NCBI GenBank assembly: GCA_021806005.1
Contig: JAJZDM010000002.1
Coordinates: 1 to 64,000, forward strand
Reading direction: 5' to 3'
DNA length: 64,000 bases
DNA from: Acidobacteriota bacterium
Lineage (GTDB): Bacteria > Acidobacteriota > Terriglobia > Terriglobales > Acidobacteriaceae
Both the position numbers and the translations under genes were made by a program. The notes beneath the pieces were generated by a model. That model searched no databases, was not told the DNA's origin, and was given only the letters and a program-made list of their open reading frames with translations. Shown piece after piece: positions 1 to 10,755 of the stretch. How positions within the stretch are numbered: the stretch's first letter is position 1; every line of letters starts with the position of its first letter.

Positions 1-545
1 GGATCCAGGGAGCGAGCCTGGGCCAGCAGCTTGTCGGCCTGCGTGGGGTTTCCGGCAGCCCGAGCCTGGGCTGCGCGTTCCACCAGTTCCGTGACGTAGT
101 TTTCACGGGTAACGATCAGTGCGAGAGCATAGTCGCGATTCTTTGGATTCAGGCGGGTAGCGCGGGTAAAGCTCCGGATGGCGGAAGCCAGATCCCGGTG
201 CGCTACGTATCTGGCACCGGCAAGATACGCATCATCGGCGGCCCGGACCTGTCCGGGCGACAGGACATGCTGCACAGGGGCGGGGCCCGGCTTTGGTGCG
301 GGCAGTGCGGGTGTGGCGCCGGCAGGCGTGATGGCCGGGCTGTCGGCCGGGTTGACCGCTCGTCCGGGCGTCTGTGTCGTTGTCTGTCCAGCGATCTGCG
401 TCGCGCAGGCCGGGATGCTGGCAGCCCAGGTGAGTGGAACTCCCACGCAAAGTGCGACCAGCAACCTCAGAGCTGGGCAGTGGAGCCTGCCCGACAAACG
501 GCTGGCGGGCAGGCGCGGCTCCTGAGATGAGGGTGAGCGTGGCAT
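1..545 (-). CDS. Secreted/envelope protein N-terminus with signal peptide and TPR-like segment, truncated by window edge
   Basis: Minus-strand frame from ATG at 545 reads MPRSPSSQEPRLPASRLSGRLHCPALRLLVALCVGVPLTWA...LSPGQVRAADDAYLAGARYVAHRDLASAIRSFTRATRLNPKNRDYALALIVTREN and stays open to base 1; not in the ORF list because it runs off the edge. Confidence 0.7.
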   Translation of the reverse strand, partial: MPRSPSSQEPRLPASRLSGRLHCPALRLLVALCVGVPLTWAASIPACATQIAGQTTTQTPGRAVNPADSPAITPAGATPALPAPKPGPAPVQHVLSPGQVRAADDAYLAGARYVAHRDLASAIRSFTRATRLNPKNRDYALALIVTRENYVTELVERAAQARAAGNPTQADKLLAQARSLD

Positions 546-574
546 TCTGTGCAGATTTAGACGCGTCAGGTTGG

Positions 575-871
575 CTAACGTCCGCTCGAAACCACCTGCA
601 AGCTGGATCCGGCAGTTCGCGCGGGGCGTACTGAAGCGGGCGGCCGCCGTATACCCTGCCGTATCTCCGTCGAGTCCAGTCCGAGTTCGGTGAGGGTACG
701 GCTGAGCGTGTTGCGATGCATGCCGAGTTCTTCCGCCGCCTTGCACTGGTTGCCACGGTGGCGCGCCAGCACCTCCAGGATGTACTGCTTCTTGAACTCA
801 CACACTGCGTCAGCATATGAAATGCCTGCACTGCGCATCTGAAGGACGAGGTTGGCAAGTTCGCGTTTCAC
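575..871 (-). CDS. Fis-type helix-turn-helix domain protein
   Basis: 98 aa; YILEVLARHRGNQCKAAEELGMHRNTLSRTLTELGL matches the Fis/NtrC-type C-terminal HTH pattern. Confidence 0.8.
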   Translation of the reverse strand: MKRELANLVLQMRSAGISYADAVCEFKKQYILEVLARHRGNQCKAAEELGMHRNTLSRTLTELGLDSTEIRQGIRRPPASVRPARTAGSSLQVVSSGR

Positions 872-970
872 TCGCGGAATCTTCCTTTTCTGGGAGTGAT
901 TTTGGGCCCTGAACGGGATGCAGCCCTGATCGGCTGAATAACGTTCCTTCTCAGTGTGCGGCCAAAGAGC

Positions 971-1507
971 TCATTTGATCCAATCCGGTGTGGTGTGCTT
1001 GAGATGGTTGAAATCATCCAGCAGCCGGCGGCTGAGTTCTGTGGGCATGAGGAAGGATACAGCATGAGCGGCTCGAAGAAAATACGGTCGCAGGAGAGAA
1101 TCTTCTGTCCACGGTACGGTTGGCCGGAAAGCGGTCAGGATCAGGAGCAGGGCGAAGCAGAGAACTGCTCCCCGGCAGAGTCCCAGGATCGCTCCCAGGA
1201 GCCGGTCGATAAAGCCCAATCCCAACACGGAGGCCGTATGGCTCATCAGTTTACCGAGCAAAGCGGATAAGAACATGATGCCGAGCAGAAGCAGGAGGAA
1301 CGCGGCAAGTTGCGCTCCGGAAGAGGAGGGAATCAGCTCCCGGAGTGAAAGCGCCACTCGCTGGTAGAACCAGCAGGCGAAAAGGAGGCCGAGAATCAAG
1401 CCACCCAGAGAGAATGCCTCCCGGAAGAAGCCGCGTATCGTGGCCCGCAAGACGGAATAGGCGAGCAGAAGGACGAGCAGCCAGTCAAGAGGATTCATAG
1501 AACGCAT
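971..1507 (-). CDS. CvpA family membrane protein
   Basis: 178 aa; NPLDWLLVLLLAYSVLRATIRGFFREAFSLGGLILGL and GFIDRLLGAILGLCRGAVLC are typical of CvpA. Confidence 0.85.
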   Translation of the reverse strand: MRSMNPLDWLLVLLLAYSVLRATIRGFFREAFSLGGLILGLLFACWFYQRVALSLRELIPSSSGAQLAAFLLLLLGIMFLSALLGKLMSHTASVLGLGFIDRLLGAILGLCRGAVLCFALLLILTAFRPTVPWTEDSLLRPYFLRAAHAVSFLMPTELSRRLLDDFNHLKHTTPDWIK

Positions 1508-1702
1508 CTCATCGGTGGCCGCGGCTCACGGCCAAAGAGCTTCCCCCTGCCAAGAAGTGCCAGAAGAGAGCGGGAACAGATCTGCGGCCGATTGGGTGGT
1601 CTGCCCGTCTTTTCTCTTTCTGGCTCCTGATGGGCAGAACATGTGGTTACGTCCGTTCACAAGTTCCCTGGCGAAGCCGTTTCCATGCAGCGCCGGATCC
1701 TC

Positions 1703-4700
1703 TCAGGCTGCACTGCGGGCCTCACGTCCTTTACTCCGGCCGCTGAGCGATACGCTGACGATCTTGGAGACTCCGGGCTCCTGCATCGTCACTCCGTACA
1801 TAACATCGGCCTGCTCCATGGTGCGCTTGGTGTGGGTAATGATGATGATCTGCGTATTGGTAGAGACCTCTGAGAGAAGGTTGGCAAACCGTCCGACGTT
1901 GGTCTCATCCAGCGGAGCATCGACCTCATCGAGCATGCAGAAGGGGGCCGGCTGGAACTGGAAGATGCCAACGAGCAAAGAGAGAGCGGTAAGAGCCTTC
2001 TCGCCGCCGGAGAGCAGGAGAACGTTCTGCAGCTTCTTGCCCGGAGGCGACGCAATGATGTCGATGCCGCTCAGATCGGAGCCCTTGCTCTCCGCCGCCT
2101 CGGGATCAGTGAGCCTCATGAAGGCCTGGCCGCCGCCGAAGAGCTTGGTGAAGGTGGCTGAGAAGTTGTCGTTGATGATTTTGAAGGCCTCATAAAACTT
2201 GACGCGGGAGATATCATCGATCTCTTTGATGGACGACTGAGTGTTTTCAATCGAGTCGAGCAGGTCCTTGCGTTGCGTCTCCAGGAAGGTGTGGCGCTGG
2301 GATGTCTCCTGGAACTCTTCGAGCGCCATCATGTTCACCGGTCCCATGGCTTCCAGACGCTGCTTGAGCGCTCGGGCCGCCTCGTCTTCGGCCGCCAGCG
2401 CCTCGGTTTCGATTCGCACAATGGTGTCGTCGTGGCGCAAGGCGGCGGCTTCGACGGAGAGGTCATTGAGGCAGGCCGCCTCAATATGCTCCAGATCAGA
2501 GGCGAGCCGGGCGGCCCGGGCGCTGCGTTCGGCGCGCTGTTCACGCAGTGCCTCGGCCTCATGGCGCAGATTGCGGAGGCGGGAGTCCAGTTCGGTCATG
2601 GCCAGGCGCAGCGCGGCGGCTTCGGCAGAGAGCGTCTCTCCTTCCGCCATGGCCTGGGCGCGCGTCTCGGAGAGTTCGATCTGCTTTTGTGCCAGGGCTG
2701 AACTTTCCTCTTCGCGCTGACGCTTCTCGGCAGAAGCGGCGGCAATCTGCGCATCCAACTGGGTGATCCGTTGCGACTGGCTCTGATGGATCCGGTTGGT
2801 CTGCTCAAAGTTGGCATGGGCGTTGCGCCTGCGCTCTTCAAGGCCGGCCAGGGCTGCGGCTGCGGCAGAGGCCGCCTCCTGAAGCTCCTCACGGCGAATG
2901 CGCAGGGAGAGAATCTTCTCGGAGAGGTCAGAGACCTGTTGCTCATGGGTGGCGCGCTCGGTGTCGAAGCCTTCCGATTCCTGCCGCTTGCGAGCGATAA
3001 CATCCAGACGCTGCTGGCGTTGGTCCCGGTTTCTGTCTGCGGCGATCTGCCACTGCTGCAGGCGGTTCTCGATGCGAGAGACCTCCTGATCCATCTGGCG
3101 CAGCGAGGCGCCAGCGTTGGCGCTCTCCCGTTCGGCATCGCGGCGCTCGTGATTTCTGGTGTCGAGCGCGGTTGTGAGGTCTGCGATCTCCCGGCCAAGA
3201 GCTGCCGTGGCAAGCTCATTTTCAGCCAACTCCGCCTCGGTGCCGGCCAGCTTGCTCTGCAGCTCGGCCAGTTCGCGTTTGAGCGCCAGAGGGCCCTGCT
3301 CCCGCGGCTTTCCGCCGGTGACGGTGCGGTTATGGAAGGTCTCACCGGTGGGGGAGAGGAAGTAAGACCGCGGATAGTCGGAAGCCAACCTCCGCGCCGT
3401 CCCGCTGTCGGGCGCCACGAACCCATGGCGCAGCTTCGGCAGCATCGCCTCCAGAGAGTCTCCCAATCCATTGAGAATCCGAACACAGTCCCGCAAGGCG
3501 ACGACGCCATCGCCTGGATCGTCGAGAACGCCTGCCTCCTGAATGCCTCCGGTTGGGTTGGCGCTGTCCGGATGCACCAGAAAGGTGGCGCGGCCGGCGA
3601 CGTCGGTCTGGAGGAGACGAACGCCGGCATCCGCAGCATCCCAGTTGGATACCACGATGTAGTTGAGTTCGTCGCGCAGAAACTCATCGACGACACTCTC
3701 ATAGCGCCCATCCACTTCAAGAAAGTCGGCCAGGGTGCCCAGAGGGGCTGCGCCATTCTGGAGCCTGGACTTGGCGCGGAAGATATTCCGCACCGTATCG
3801 GTGGAGTAGCTGTGCTCCCGGATGAGGGCCTCCAGCGAAGAGCGACGGCCATTCAACGTTGCCGCCTGGGCGCGCAGTTCGTCTCCGCGGCGCCGGGACC
3901 GGGTCTCTTCCAGGCGTCGGGTCTCCAGCGTGTGGCGCAGATCGACGATCTCGCCCTCCAGCGCCTTCAGACGCTCGGTCAGGCTCTCAAAGGAGAGCTG
4001 GGAGGAGCTGCGCCGCGCATGTATAGATTCGAGCTCAGCACGTGCGGCCAGCGACTCCGACTCCAGCCTTTCCTGCTCGCGGTCCAGACTGGAGAGAGCC
4101 GCCTCGGCCTGTGCGATCTCATTGTTGGCCTGTGCCGCCCTCTGCATGGACTGCATGGCGTTGCGCCGCTGGGTTTCGGCAAGGGCCTCGGCGGCCAGCA
4201 CGCTGCGTGTCGCCTCCTGCGCCTGGGCCTGCTGCGCTGCGGCGGCCTCTCGCGAGGAGGTGGCCTCCATCGTGGCGCTCTCGAGAAAGCTGCGGTGCTG
4301 CTCGAGTTCGCCGGCGAGGCTCTCCAGTTGCGACCTTGCCTGGGCAAGATCCTGGTCCCCGTTCTGCATGCGCTCGGTGAGGTCCGCGATTCGATCGGCG
4401 TTGGTGGAGGTACGCGCCGCGATCCGTTCGATCTCTACGGCGCAGGCGTTGACGCGGGAGCCGGCAGCGCGAATCTGGTCATCCAGATCGTAGCCTCGCT
4501 GAACGCCCTGGGAGTGCTCCGCATCCATGGTTTCAAGTTGCTGGGTGTGGCTCTCGATCAGATCACCCAAGCGCGAGATCTCCGCGGAGAGAGAGGCCTG
4601 TTCGGCATCCATCTGAGAGAGGCGGCTGGCCAGCACGACGCGGAGCTTGCCGCGGAGATCGTCGCGCAGCGCAGCGTAGCGTTCGGCCTTCGCCGCCTGG

Positions 4701-5677
4701 CGCTTGAGGACCGCCATCTGTCGCGTGACCTCTTCAAAGATGTCATTCACGCGAGAGAGGTTCTGCTTCGCAGATTCAAGACGCAACTCGGCCAGACGCT
4801 TCTTGGTTTTGAAACGGGTGATTCCGGCGGCTTCTTCAATGATGGAGCGGCGATCCAGCGGTTTGGCGGAGAGGATGCTTCCAATGCGCTCCTGGCTGAT
4901 CATCGCGTAGCTCTCACCGCCCAGGCCCGTTCCCATGAAGATGTCCTGGATGTCGCGCAAGCGGCAGATCTTTCCGTTCAGAAGATACTCTGAGTCCCCG
5001 GAGCGGAAGAGGCGGCGGGTGACGGTGATCTCGCCGGCGCGAATTGGAGTGCGGCTGAACTTTCTCCGGCGGATCTTGAGCACCACATTGTTGCCCGGGG
5101 CCAGTTCAGCGCCGGACTCTGTGGAGGCGGCAGTTTCGGCGTCGTCGGGCTTCTTGTGCGGTATTTCGGCCTCATAGGTGATGCCTGGCTGCGCCTCGGC
5201 CACGGCTGCCTCTGTCTCCAGCGCAGCTTCTTCCCGAACGGCCGACTCGTCCCAGTCACCTGCGGAGTCGATGCTGGTGATGTGGTCCCTGGCCTCTGCC
5301 CCGATCGACGTGGAGGCCGCGCCGGAGTCATCGGTCTGATCCGATCCCAGAACCTCGACTTGTCCATCGGCCAGGGTATTGCCATCGTAGACATCCGGAT
5401 CTACCAGTGTCAGGGAGACCTCAGCCATGCCGGTGGGCTTGCGCTCGCGCGTGCCGGCAAAGATGACGTCTTCCATCTTGATCCCGCGCAGGCTTTTGGC
5501 CGACTGCTCTCCCAGCACCCAGTTGATGGCGTCAGAGATATTCGATTTGCCGCAGCCATTGGGGCCCACAATCGCAGCGATACCCTGACCGGCCAACTGC
5601 ACCTCGGTGCGGTCGCAGAAGGATTTGAAGCCGAGGATCTGAACTTTTTTTAGCTTGAGCAAGGAGCAAAACCTCAT
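1703..5677 (-). CDS. smc: Chromosome segregation protein SMC
   Basis: Walker A GPNGCGKSN, signature LLSGGEKALTALSLL, Walker B FCMLDEVDAPLD, long coiled coil and hinge. Start is ATG 5677 or the in-frame TTG about 15 bp downstream (LLKLKKVQILGFKSF); the ORF track start at 5914 is too long. Confidence 0.95.
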   Translation of the reverse strand: MRFCSLLKLKKVQILGFKSFCDRTEVQLAGQGIAAIVGPNGCGKSNISDAINWVLGEQSAKSLRGIKMEDVIFAGTRERKPTGMAEVSLTLVDPDVYDGNTLADGQVEVLGSDQTDDSGAASTSIGAEARDHITSIDSAGDWDESAVREEAALETEAAVAEAQPGITYEAEIPHKKPDDAETAASTESGAELAPGNNVVLKIRRRKFSRTPIRAGEITVTRRLFRSGDSEYLLNGKICRLRDIQDIFMGTGLGGESYAMISQERIGSILSAKPLDRRSIIEEAAGITRFKTKKRLAELRLESAKQNLSRVNDIFEEVTRQMAVLKRQAAKAERYAALRDDLRGKLRVVLASRLSQMDAEQASLSAEISRLGDLIESHTQQLETMDAEHSQGVQRGYDLDDQIRAAGSRVNACAVEIERIAARTSTNADRIADLTERMQNGDQDLAQARSQLESLAGELEQHRSFLESATMEATSSREAAAAQQAQAQEATRSVLAAEALAETQRRNAMQSMQRAAQANNEIAQAEAALSSLDREQERLESESLAARAELESIHARRSSSQLSFESLTERLKALEGEIVDLRHTLETRRLEETRSRRRGDELRAQAATLNGRRSSLEALIREHSYSTDTVRNIFRAKSRLQNGAAPLGTLADFLEVDGRYESVVDEFLRDELNYIVVSNWDAADAGVRLLQTDVAGRATFLVHPDSANPTGGIQEAGVLDDPGDGVVALRDCVRILNGLGDSLEAMLPKLRHGFVAPDSGTARRLASDYPRSYFLSPTGETFHNRTVTGGKPREQGPLALKRELAELQSKLAGTEAELAENELATAALGREIADLTTALDTRNHERRDAERESANAGASLRQMDQEVSRIENRLQQWQIAADRNRDQRQQRLDVIARKRQESEGFDTERATHEQQVSDLSEKILSLRIRREELQEAASAAAAALAGLEERRRNAHANFEQTNRIHQSQSQRITQLDAQIAAASAEKRQREEESSALAQKQIELSETRAQAMAEGETLSAEAAALRLAMTELDSRLRNLRHEAEALREQRAERSARAARLASDLEHIEAACLNDLSVEAAALRHDDTIVRIETEALAAEDEAARALKQRLEAMGPVNMMALEEFQETSQRHTFLETQRKDLLDSIENTQSSIKEIDDISRVKFYEAFKIINDNFSATFTKLFGGGQAFMRLTDPEAAESKGSDLSGIDIIASPPGKKLQNVLLLSGGEKALTALSLLVGIFQFQPAPFCMLDEVDAPLDETNVGRFANLLSEVSTNTQIIIITHTKRTMEQADVMYGVTMQEPGVSKIVSVSLSGRSKGREARSAA

Positions 5678-6229
5678 CAACCACAGGATGTTTGGGCGGC
5701 GATGCGCGACCCTGTTCCAGGCGTGCAGGAGACCGCTGCGCGGTTCCAGGTTCGATTGTGACCCGGCCATGCGCTGTGCCCTGCCGCCCGTCCCTGGAGC
5801 CGAACCCAGCTCCGGGCGGAATAGCTGCAAGGCCTTGGGTATGGCCGTCCTGGAAACCGCTACAGGTCGAATCGTAAGCGGCACAGGGGGCGGAATCAAC
5901 GCGTATTCGGGCACCCGGGAAAGGATTTTGTGGATAAGGGAGGACCAATCTTCTTTCTTATCGCCGCTGTGGGTTTGGCGCGGCTGGGGACGGGGGTAGC
6001 GGGCTGAGGTTCGGCCTGTGTCCTGGTGGCGCTCGCCGGGCCGGTTCCTTTGGGGCAGAGAAGAATCTTGCGAGGCATGGGTTGCGCAGAGCCATCGCCA
6101 TTTCTATAATGCGCATCATCTCCCTGATCGGTCTGATCGGGGCAGGTTTCTATTCCAGACGCGCAATTTGCGCTAATCTTGTTCTACTGGCTCAGATCCC
6201 GATATATCTCTGCCGAGGAGATTCTATTT

Positions 6230-7501
6230 ATGAAGAAGGTCGTACTTGCTTCGCTGCTGGCCGTGGCCGGCGCGGTTCTCTCAGCGTCCCTGACGTACGC
6301 CCAGCAGTCATCTGGAAGCATTCAGATGTCCCAGGCCGAGTACGCGGCTTACAACAAGGCCAACACCGAGACAACCGCGGCGGGGAAGGTAGCTGCATTT
6401 GAGGCATATCTCAAGGCCTACCCGAAGTCTGCGGTTAAAGACGATGTGCTGAATCAGATTCTGTTTCTGGATAGCCAGCTAGGGGATCAGACGGCCACAC
6501 TCAACGCCGCCGATCAACTCCTGGCGATTGATCCCAACAACCTTCGTGCGCTGACCTTTGAGGTGTACTACCGCCGCGCCGATGCTGACAAGTTGACCGA
6601 TCCGGCGGCGAAGCAGGCGGCCCTGGACAAGGTTGCCACCTACGCGCAGGAGGGCTTGAATGCAAAGAAGCCTGCGGGTATGGCCGATGCCGATTTTGCG
6701 ACGCTGAAATCGAGGACAGATCCCACCTTCCTGAGCGCGATCGCGGACGACGATATGGCCAAGAAGGATAATGCGGATGCCATCAAGGTCCTGAACCAGG
6801 AGATTAATGGGGATGCCGAGGACACCACCAAGCCCAGCCAAACATTGCAGGACGTCTACATCCTGGCCCAGGCCTATTACACGGAGACTCCCCCGGACTA
6901 CCTGAACTGCGCCTGGTATGCAACCCGGGCAGCGTCCTATGCTCCGGCGGCGTACAAGACCACCATTGAGCCTCTGGCCGAGTACTGCTACAAGAAGTAC
7001 CACGGTAGCATCGATGGCTATCCGGCGATGCAGACGGCGGCGCAGGCGAGTCTGAATCCTCCTGCGGACTTCAAGGTGACGCCGGCTCCCAAGCCAGAGG
7101 ACGTGATTACCAACCTCATCAACACCACGCCGGATCTGGCTACCCTGGCGATCAGCGATCGGGAGTTTGTCCTGCAGTATGGAACGCCCGCGGATGCTGA
7201 GAAGGTCTTTGACGCAGTGAAGGGCAAGGAGGTTCAGCTACCCGGAGTCACGGTGGTCTCAGCGACAGCGGATTCCATCCAGGTGGCCGTCTCCGATGAT
7301 GCGGTGCAGAGCAAGACCGCTGACTTCACGTTCAACATGAAGACACCGTTGAAGACGCTGCCCAGCGTTGGAGACACCATCACCATCAACGGAACCTATG
7401 ATTCCTATACGCAGAAGCCTCTGATGATCACGATGACGAACTCGTATATCGAGGTTCCAAAGCCCGCAGTACATCACTATCACCATCGCGTGAGCCACTA
7501 A
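6230..7501 (+). CDS. Secreted TPR-like hypothetical protein with His-rich C-terminus
   Basis: Starts MKKVVLASLLAVAGAVLSASLTYAQQ (signal peptide); helical repeat character; ends AVHHYHHRVSH. Confidence 0.75.
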   Translation: MKKVVLASLLAVAGAVLSASLTYAQQSSGSIQMSQAEYAAYNKANTETTAAGKVAAFEAYLKAYPKSAVKDDVLNQILFLDSQLGDQTATLNAADQLLAIDPNNLRALTFEVYYRRADADKLTDPAAKQAALDKVATYAQEGLNAKKPAGMADADFATLKSRTDPTFLSAIADDDMAKKDNADAIKVLNQEINGDAEDTTKPSQTLQDVYILAQAYYTETPPDYLNCAWYATRAASYAPAAYKTTIEPLAEYCYKKYHGSIDGYPAMQTAAQASLNPPADFKVTPAPKPEDVITNLINTTPDLATLAISDREFVLQYGTPADAEKVFDAVKGKEVQLPGVTVVSATADSIQVAVSDDAVQSKTADFTFNMKTPLKTLPSVGDTITINGTYDSYTQKPLMITMTNSYIEVPKPAVHHYHHRVSH

Positions 7502-7529
7502 GCGAAGAGCAGCTGAGATCGTAGCGCAA

Positions 7530-7553
7530 GACGGCCTCCTTCGGGAGGCCGTC
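7530..7553. terminator. Hairpin between convergent genes (10-bp stem, TTCG tetraloop)
   Basis: GACGGCCTCC-TTCG-GGAGGCCGTC; no strong T tract follows. Confidence 0.65.
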
Positions 7554-7723
7554 CTGCGTCAGGAAGAATGCCAGCCGTCGGTTTGATTCTCTTCCGTGCT
7601 GACGGGCGAGAAGGCCGGAGCGGTGGGTTCATTCCACTCCCTCAGCCAAGCCGCAGGGGCGGAGGATTGGCAAAGACGCCCGCGGAGGTCCGGGAATTGC
7701 GCTACATCCCCACGGAAGATGCT

Positions 7724-10630
7724 TCAGTGGCTGGGCGGGGTGATGAGATTTATGAAGAGCCGGTAGGCTCCGGGGACTGCCTCAGGGAGTTGGCGATAGA
7801 GTGCGTAGGCGCAGTAGGTCCAGCGGCCCTTGCCCACCGGAGCCGTGATCAGTCCGCCACGCTGAGGGAGCTGAGGGGCGATCCCGTCCCCACCGGGGTC
7901 GTGGGTCTCGGTAAGTGCGGTGTAGCGTGGATCCCAGGTTCCGAGAAATCCGTGGCCGCGCTCCTCGATCCAGTGGTCGAAGTCAGCAGAGGTGATCTGG
8001 TTGGGTGTTGCAAGAAGCGGGTTGGAGGGCGTCAGGAGCTGGACCTGATCGGTCTCCACCACAACCTTCTCCGCATCGCCCAGTGAGAGTGGATAGGGAG
8101 CGTCGGCGGAGGTGAAGTCGGATGTCTGGTACTGCACCAGGACATTGCCTCCATGGTTGGCGAACTCCAGCAGGGCCTGGGTGGGCGCACCGTGCAACTC
8201 GGCATGGGCCGTGTAGGCACGGACGCCCAGGATCACTGTGTCGAAGCCGGCCAGTCGGGAGGCGGTGAGATCCGCTACGCTGATGAGCGTGGGGGCCAGG
8301 CCGATGGAGGCCAGAGCCTGCGGAACAGCGTCGCCCGTGCCGGGCAGATAGGCGATGCGCAGATGAGCCGGGAGCTTGAGGTCGACTGGTACTACGCGGG
8401 TGGTGGCCGGAGTGTAAAGGTTGGTGTCGATGAGACCCGGGTAGCCTACGGACTGGTAACCATCGCTGTAGGTGTGATGATCCGGGGTCTGAGCGGTGAC
8501 CTGCATCAGGGCAGGCTGGCGTAGCACTGCCGTGGGATGCAGAAGGAACTCGATGGATCGGGTGTCGGAGGAGGCAGGGGTAGGGAGGGCCTGGGCCTGA
8601 ATGGACCAGTTGCTGGGGGACTGGACGTTGATATTGGCGGAGGTGGAGTTCGTGGTGCGAAGGGTTGCGGTCAGTTGTGTCTCAGGCTGGCCAGCCGGGA
8701 GCACCGTCGCGGAGGGGGAACTGGCGATGGAGACGGGGGGGACGATCGAGACGGGCTGCGGACCATGGTGAACGATGCGTCCGAGGCTGATCTCCGCGCC
8801 GTCGACATGGAGGAAGGCCCAGGCGGTCAAGGGAGCGGGCGTCTGCGCGGCATTGCGTAGTTCGGGGTTGCGGAGGTGGTAGACGGACTGTTCGATGTTG
8901 TCGCGGTAGAAGTATGGCTGGGTGATCTGATCCAGATGGCTGGCGGGGATCTGCCAGCTGTGGTCCAAAGGCGCGGCGGGGGTGAGCGGCTGCTCGGGTG
9001 AGAGGTCGAGAGTCTGGATCTGCCTTGGCTCCACGCCAGTGATCAGGATCTGGCTGGGAGTGACAGCCAGGGTGGAGGACTCTGAGAGCTCGGTCTGGAT
9101 CTTGGGGGAGGAGCCTTCTACCAGGTTGCTGGATCCGGCAGTGGCATCCAGATGCAGACCCAGCGCCAGGACCAGAGCGTCATTGATCTGGACGCGCTTG
9201 ATGCGCAACTCATGGACGAGATTGGCCTTTTGCTCCTGATGGATGGCGGCGCCGGCGATCTGACGCAGCAGGGCATTGGTGGTCTCCAGAGCTCCGGAGA
9301 GAGGAGCAACGACGCGGTCCGGATGTTGCGGATCAAAGGCCGTGGTGGCGGTTTGAATCTCCTCGGCCAGGCGGGCTAACTGTTGATGCAGGAAGGGAGG
9401 AGCGCCCGGGGCCAGGGTCGCGATGCCCTGGATGGAGGTGTCGATGCCAGTGAAGAAGTTGGGTTGCGAGGTCAGATCGTTGGGGATCTCGGCCAGGCTC
9501 TGGGCGCCGGACGCAGTGGGCGGAATGGCGGACGCCGACGGGACGCAGGGGGTCAGGGCAGAGACATGGGTATCAGGGGCCGCGCCGCACAGCACGGAGC
9601 CGAAGAGGTGGTACGGAGAGTCGAAGCGACCGGGTCCGGGCCGACGCATAGTTTGGCTGATCTGCGTGCGTTGCAGCGCGAGGCCGAGGCGGGCGAACTG
9701 GACGTAGCTCATGGGCTGGCTACCGACCGGGTTGGGGGGCAGCCCGGCGGCGGCATCGGTCAGCAGGGGATCGGTGTCACCCTCCTGAACGAGGACGTCG
9801 GCGCTGGGCTTGGACGTGGTGACCGCACCGGTGACGTAGTTGGTGAAGCGGGCGGGGACGTACTGATTGGTGGCGTAGTCATAGACGCCCTGGCTGGTGA
9901 GTCTTGCCCAGGGGACGCGAGCGTAGACCTTGAGGGCCTGCCAGGGAAGGATGCCCTGCCGGATCATGTCGGGGAAGACAGTGGGGTCGGCAGCGGCTTT
10001 GAATGCCTCCTGGGCGATCTCACCGGAGACCTGATGCTGGCCGTGGCCGTCGGTGACGTTGCCGACGAAGACGGCTGCGATCACCAGGGGGCGATCGATG
10101 CGGATGGCGCGGACCACGTCGTAAAGGACGCGTTCGCGGCTCCACTTCTGGAAGGACTCCTGCATGGACTTGGAGAAGCCAAAGTCAACCTCGGTGCCGA
10201 ACATCTGGTCCGCATCGAAGTAGCGGTCAGCGCTGAGCAACTCCTGGGTGCGGATGAGGCCGAGAGCGTCTTCAAAGTCGCCGGTGACGAAGTTCTGGCC
10301 CCCTTCACCGCGGTTGAGGGTCAGCGTGGCCACGCGTGCCCCGAGGCCGCGGGAGGATAGGGTGAGCATGCCGCCATCCTCGTCGTCGGGATGGGCGGTG
10401 ATGAGCAGCAGAGAGGCCCGGGTGTTGAGCTTGCGGAGAAGCTGAGCCAGGCCGAGCGATCCCTGATCGACGGGTAGTTCGTGGCCGTTGGAGGCGGTGA
10501 CGCGCTCGCCGCCCAGGTTGGCTGGATCGGTGAAGGGCAGCGCGGAGTTGGATGGGGGCGCTTGCTGAGCGAGGGATGCTGCGGGAAGCGTGAGGCAGAG
10601 CGCTAGGGCGAGAGGCGCGGTGGGCTTCAT
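7724..10630 (-). CDS. PIG-L (LmbE-like) family deacetylase, large secreted form
   Basis: MKPTAPLALALCLTLPAASLAQQ signal; LLITAHPDDEDGGMLTLSSRGLGARVATLTLNRGEGGQN is the PIG-L motif. ORF track extension to 12049 is antisense to the permease. Confidence 0.85.
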   Translation of the reverse strand: MKPTAPLALALCLTLPAASLAQQAPPSNSALPFTDPANLGGERVTASNGHELPVDQGSLGLAQLLRKLNTRASLLLITAHPDDEDGGMLTLSSRGLGARVATLTLNRGEGGQNFVTGDFEDALGLIRTQELLSADRYFDADQMFGTEVDFGFSKSMQESFQKWSRERVLYDVVRAIRIDRPLVIAAVFVGNVTDGHGQHQVSGEIAQEAFKAAADPTVFPDMIRQGILPWQALKVYARVPWARLTSQGVYDYATNQYVPARFTNYVTGAVTTSKPSADVLVQEGDTDPLLTDAAAGLPPNPVGSQPMSYVQFARLGLALQRTQISQTMRRPGPGRFDSPYHLFGSVLCGAAPDTHVSALTPCVPSASAIPPTASGAQSLAEIPNDLTSQPNFFTGIDTSIQGIATLAPGAPPFLHQQLARLAEEIQTATTAFDPQHPDRVVAPLSGALETTNALLRQIAGAAIHQEQKANLVHELRIKRVQINDALVLALGLHLDATAGSSNLVEGSSPKIQTELSESSTLAVTPSQILITGVEPRQIQTLDLSPEQPLTPAAPLDHSWQIPASHLDQITQPYFYRDNIEQSVYHLRNPELRNAAQTPAPLTAWAFLHVDGAEISLGRIVHHGPQPVSIVPPVSIASSPSATVLPAGQPETQLTATLRTTNSTSANINVQSPSNWSIQAQALPTPASSDTRSIEFLLHPTAVLRQPALMQVTAQTPDHHTYSDGYQSVGYPGLIDTNLYTPATTRVVPVDLKLPAHLRIAYLPGTGDAVPQALASIGLAPTLISVADLTASRLAGFDTVILGVRAYTAHAELHGAPTQALLEFANHGGNVLVQYQTSDFTSADAPYPLSLGDAEKVVVETDQVQLLTPSNPLLATPNQITSADFDHWIEERGHGFLGTWDPRYTALTETHDPGGDGIAPQLPQRGGLITAPVGKGRWTYCAYALYRQLPEAVPGAYRLFINLITPPSH

Positions 10631-10755
10631 GAAGATTAGAGTCTCACAGTCCGGTAGGGGTGCTGGAAGCTTCCTGGGGCGCTCTGTCAGGCGAAGATCG
10701 GGGCGTGGCGGGGGAAGGTTGAGAGAATTGTTGGGGTTTTGCATAGACTGGCGAG

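Noticed and set aside
2771-4993. 740-aa plus-strand ORF
   Set aside because: Entirely antisense to smc; Leu/Gly/Arg-rich shadow ORF from the high-GC coiled-coil coding sequence, no recognisable domain.
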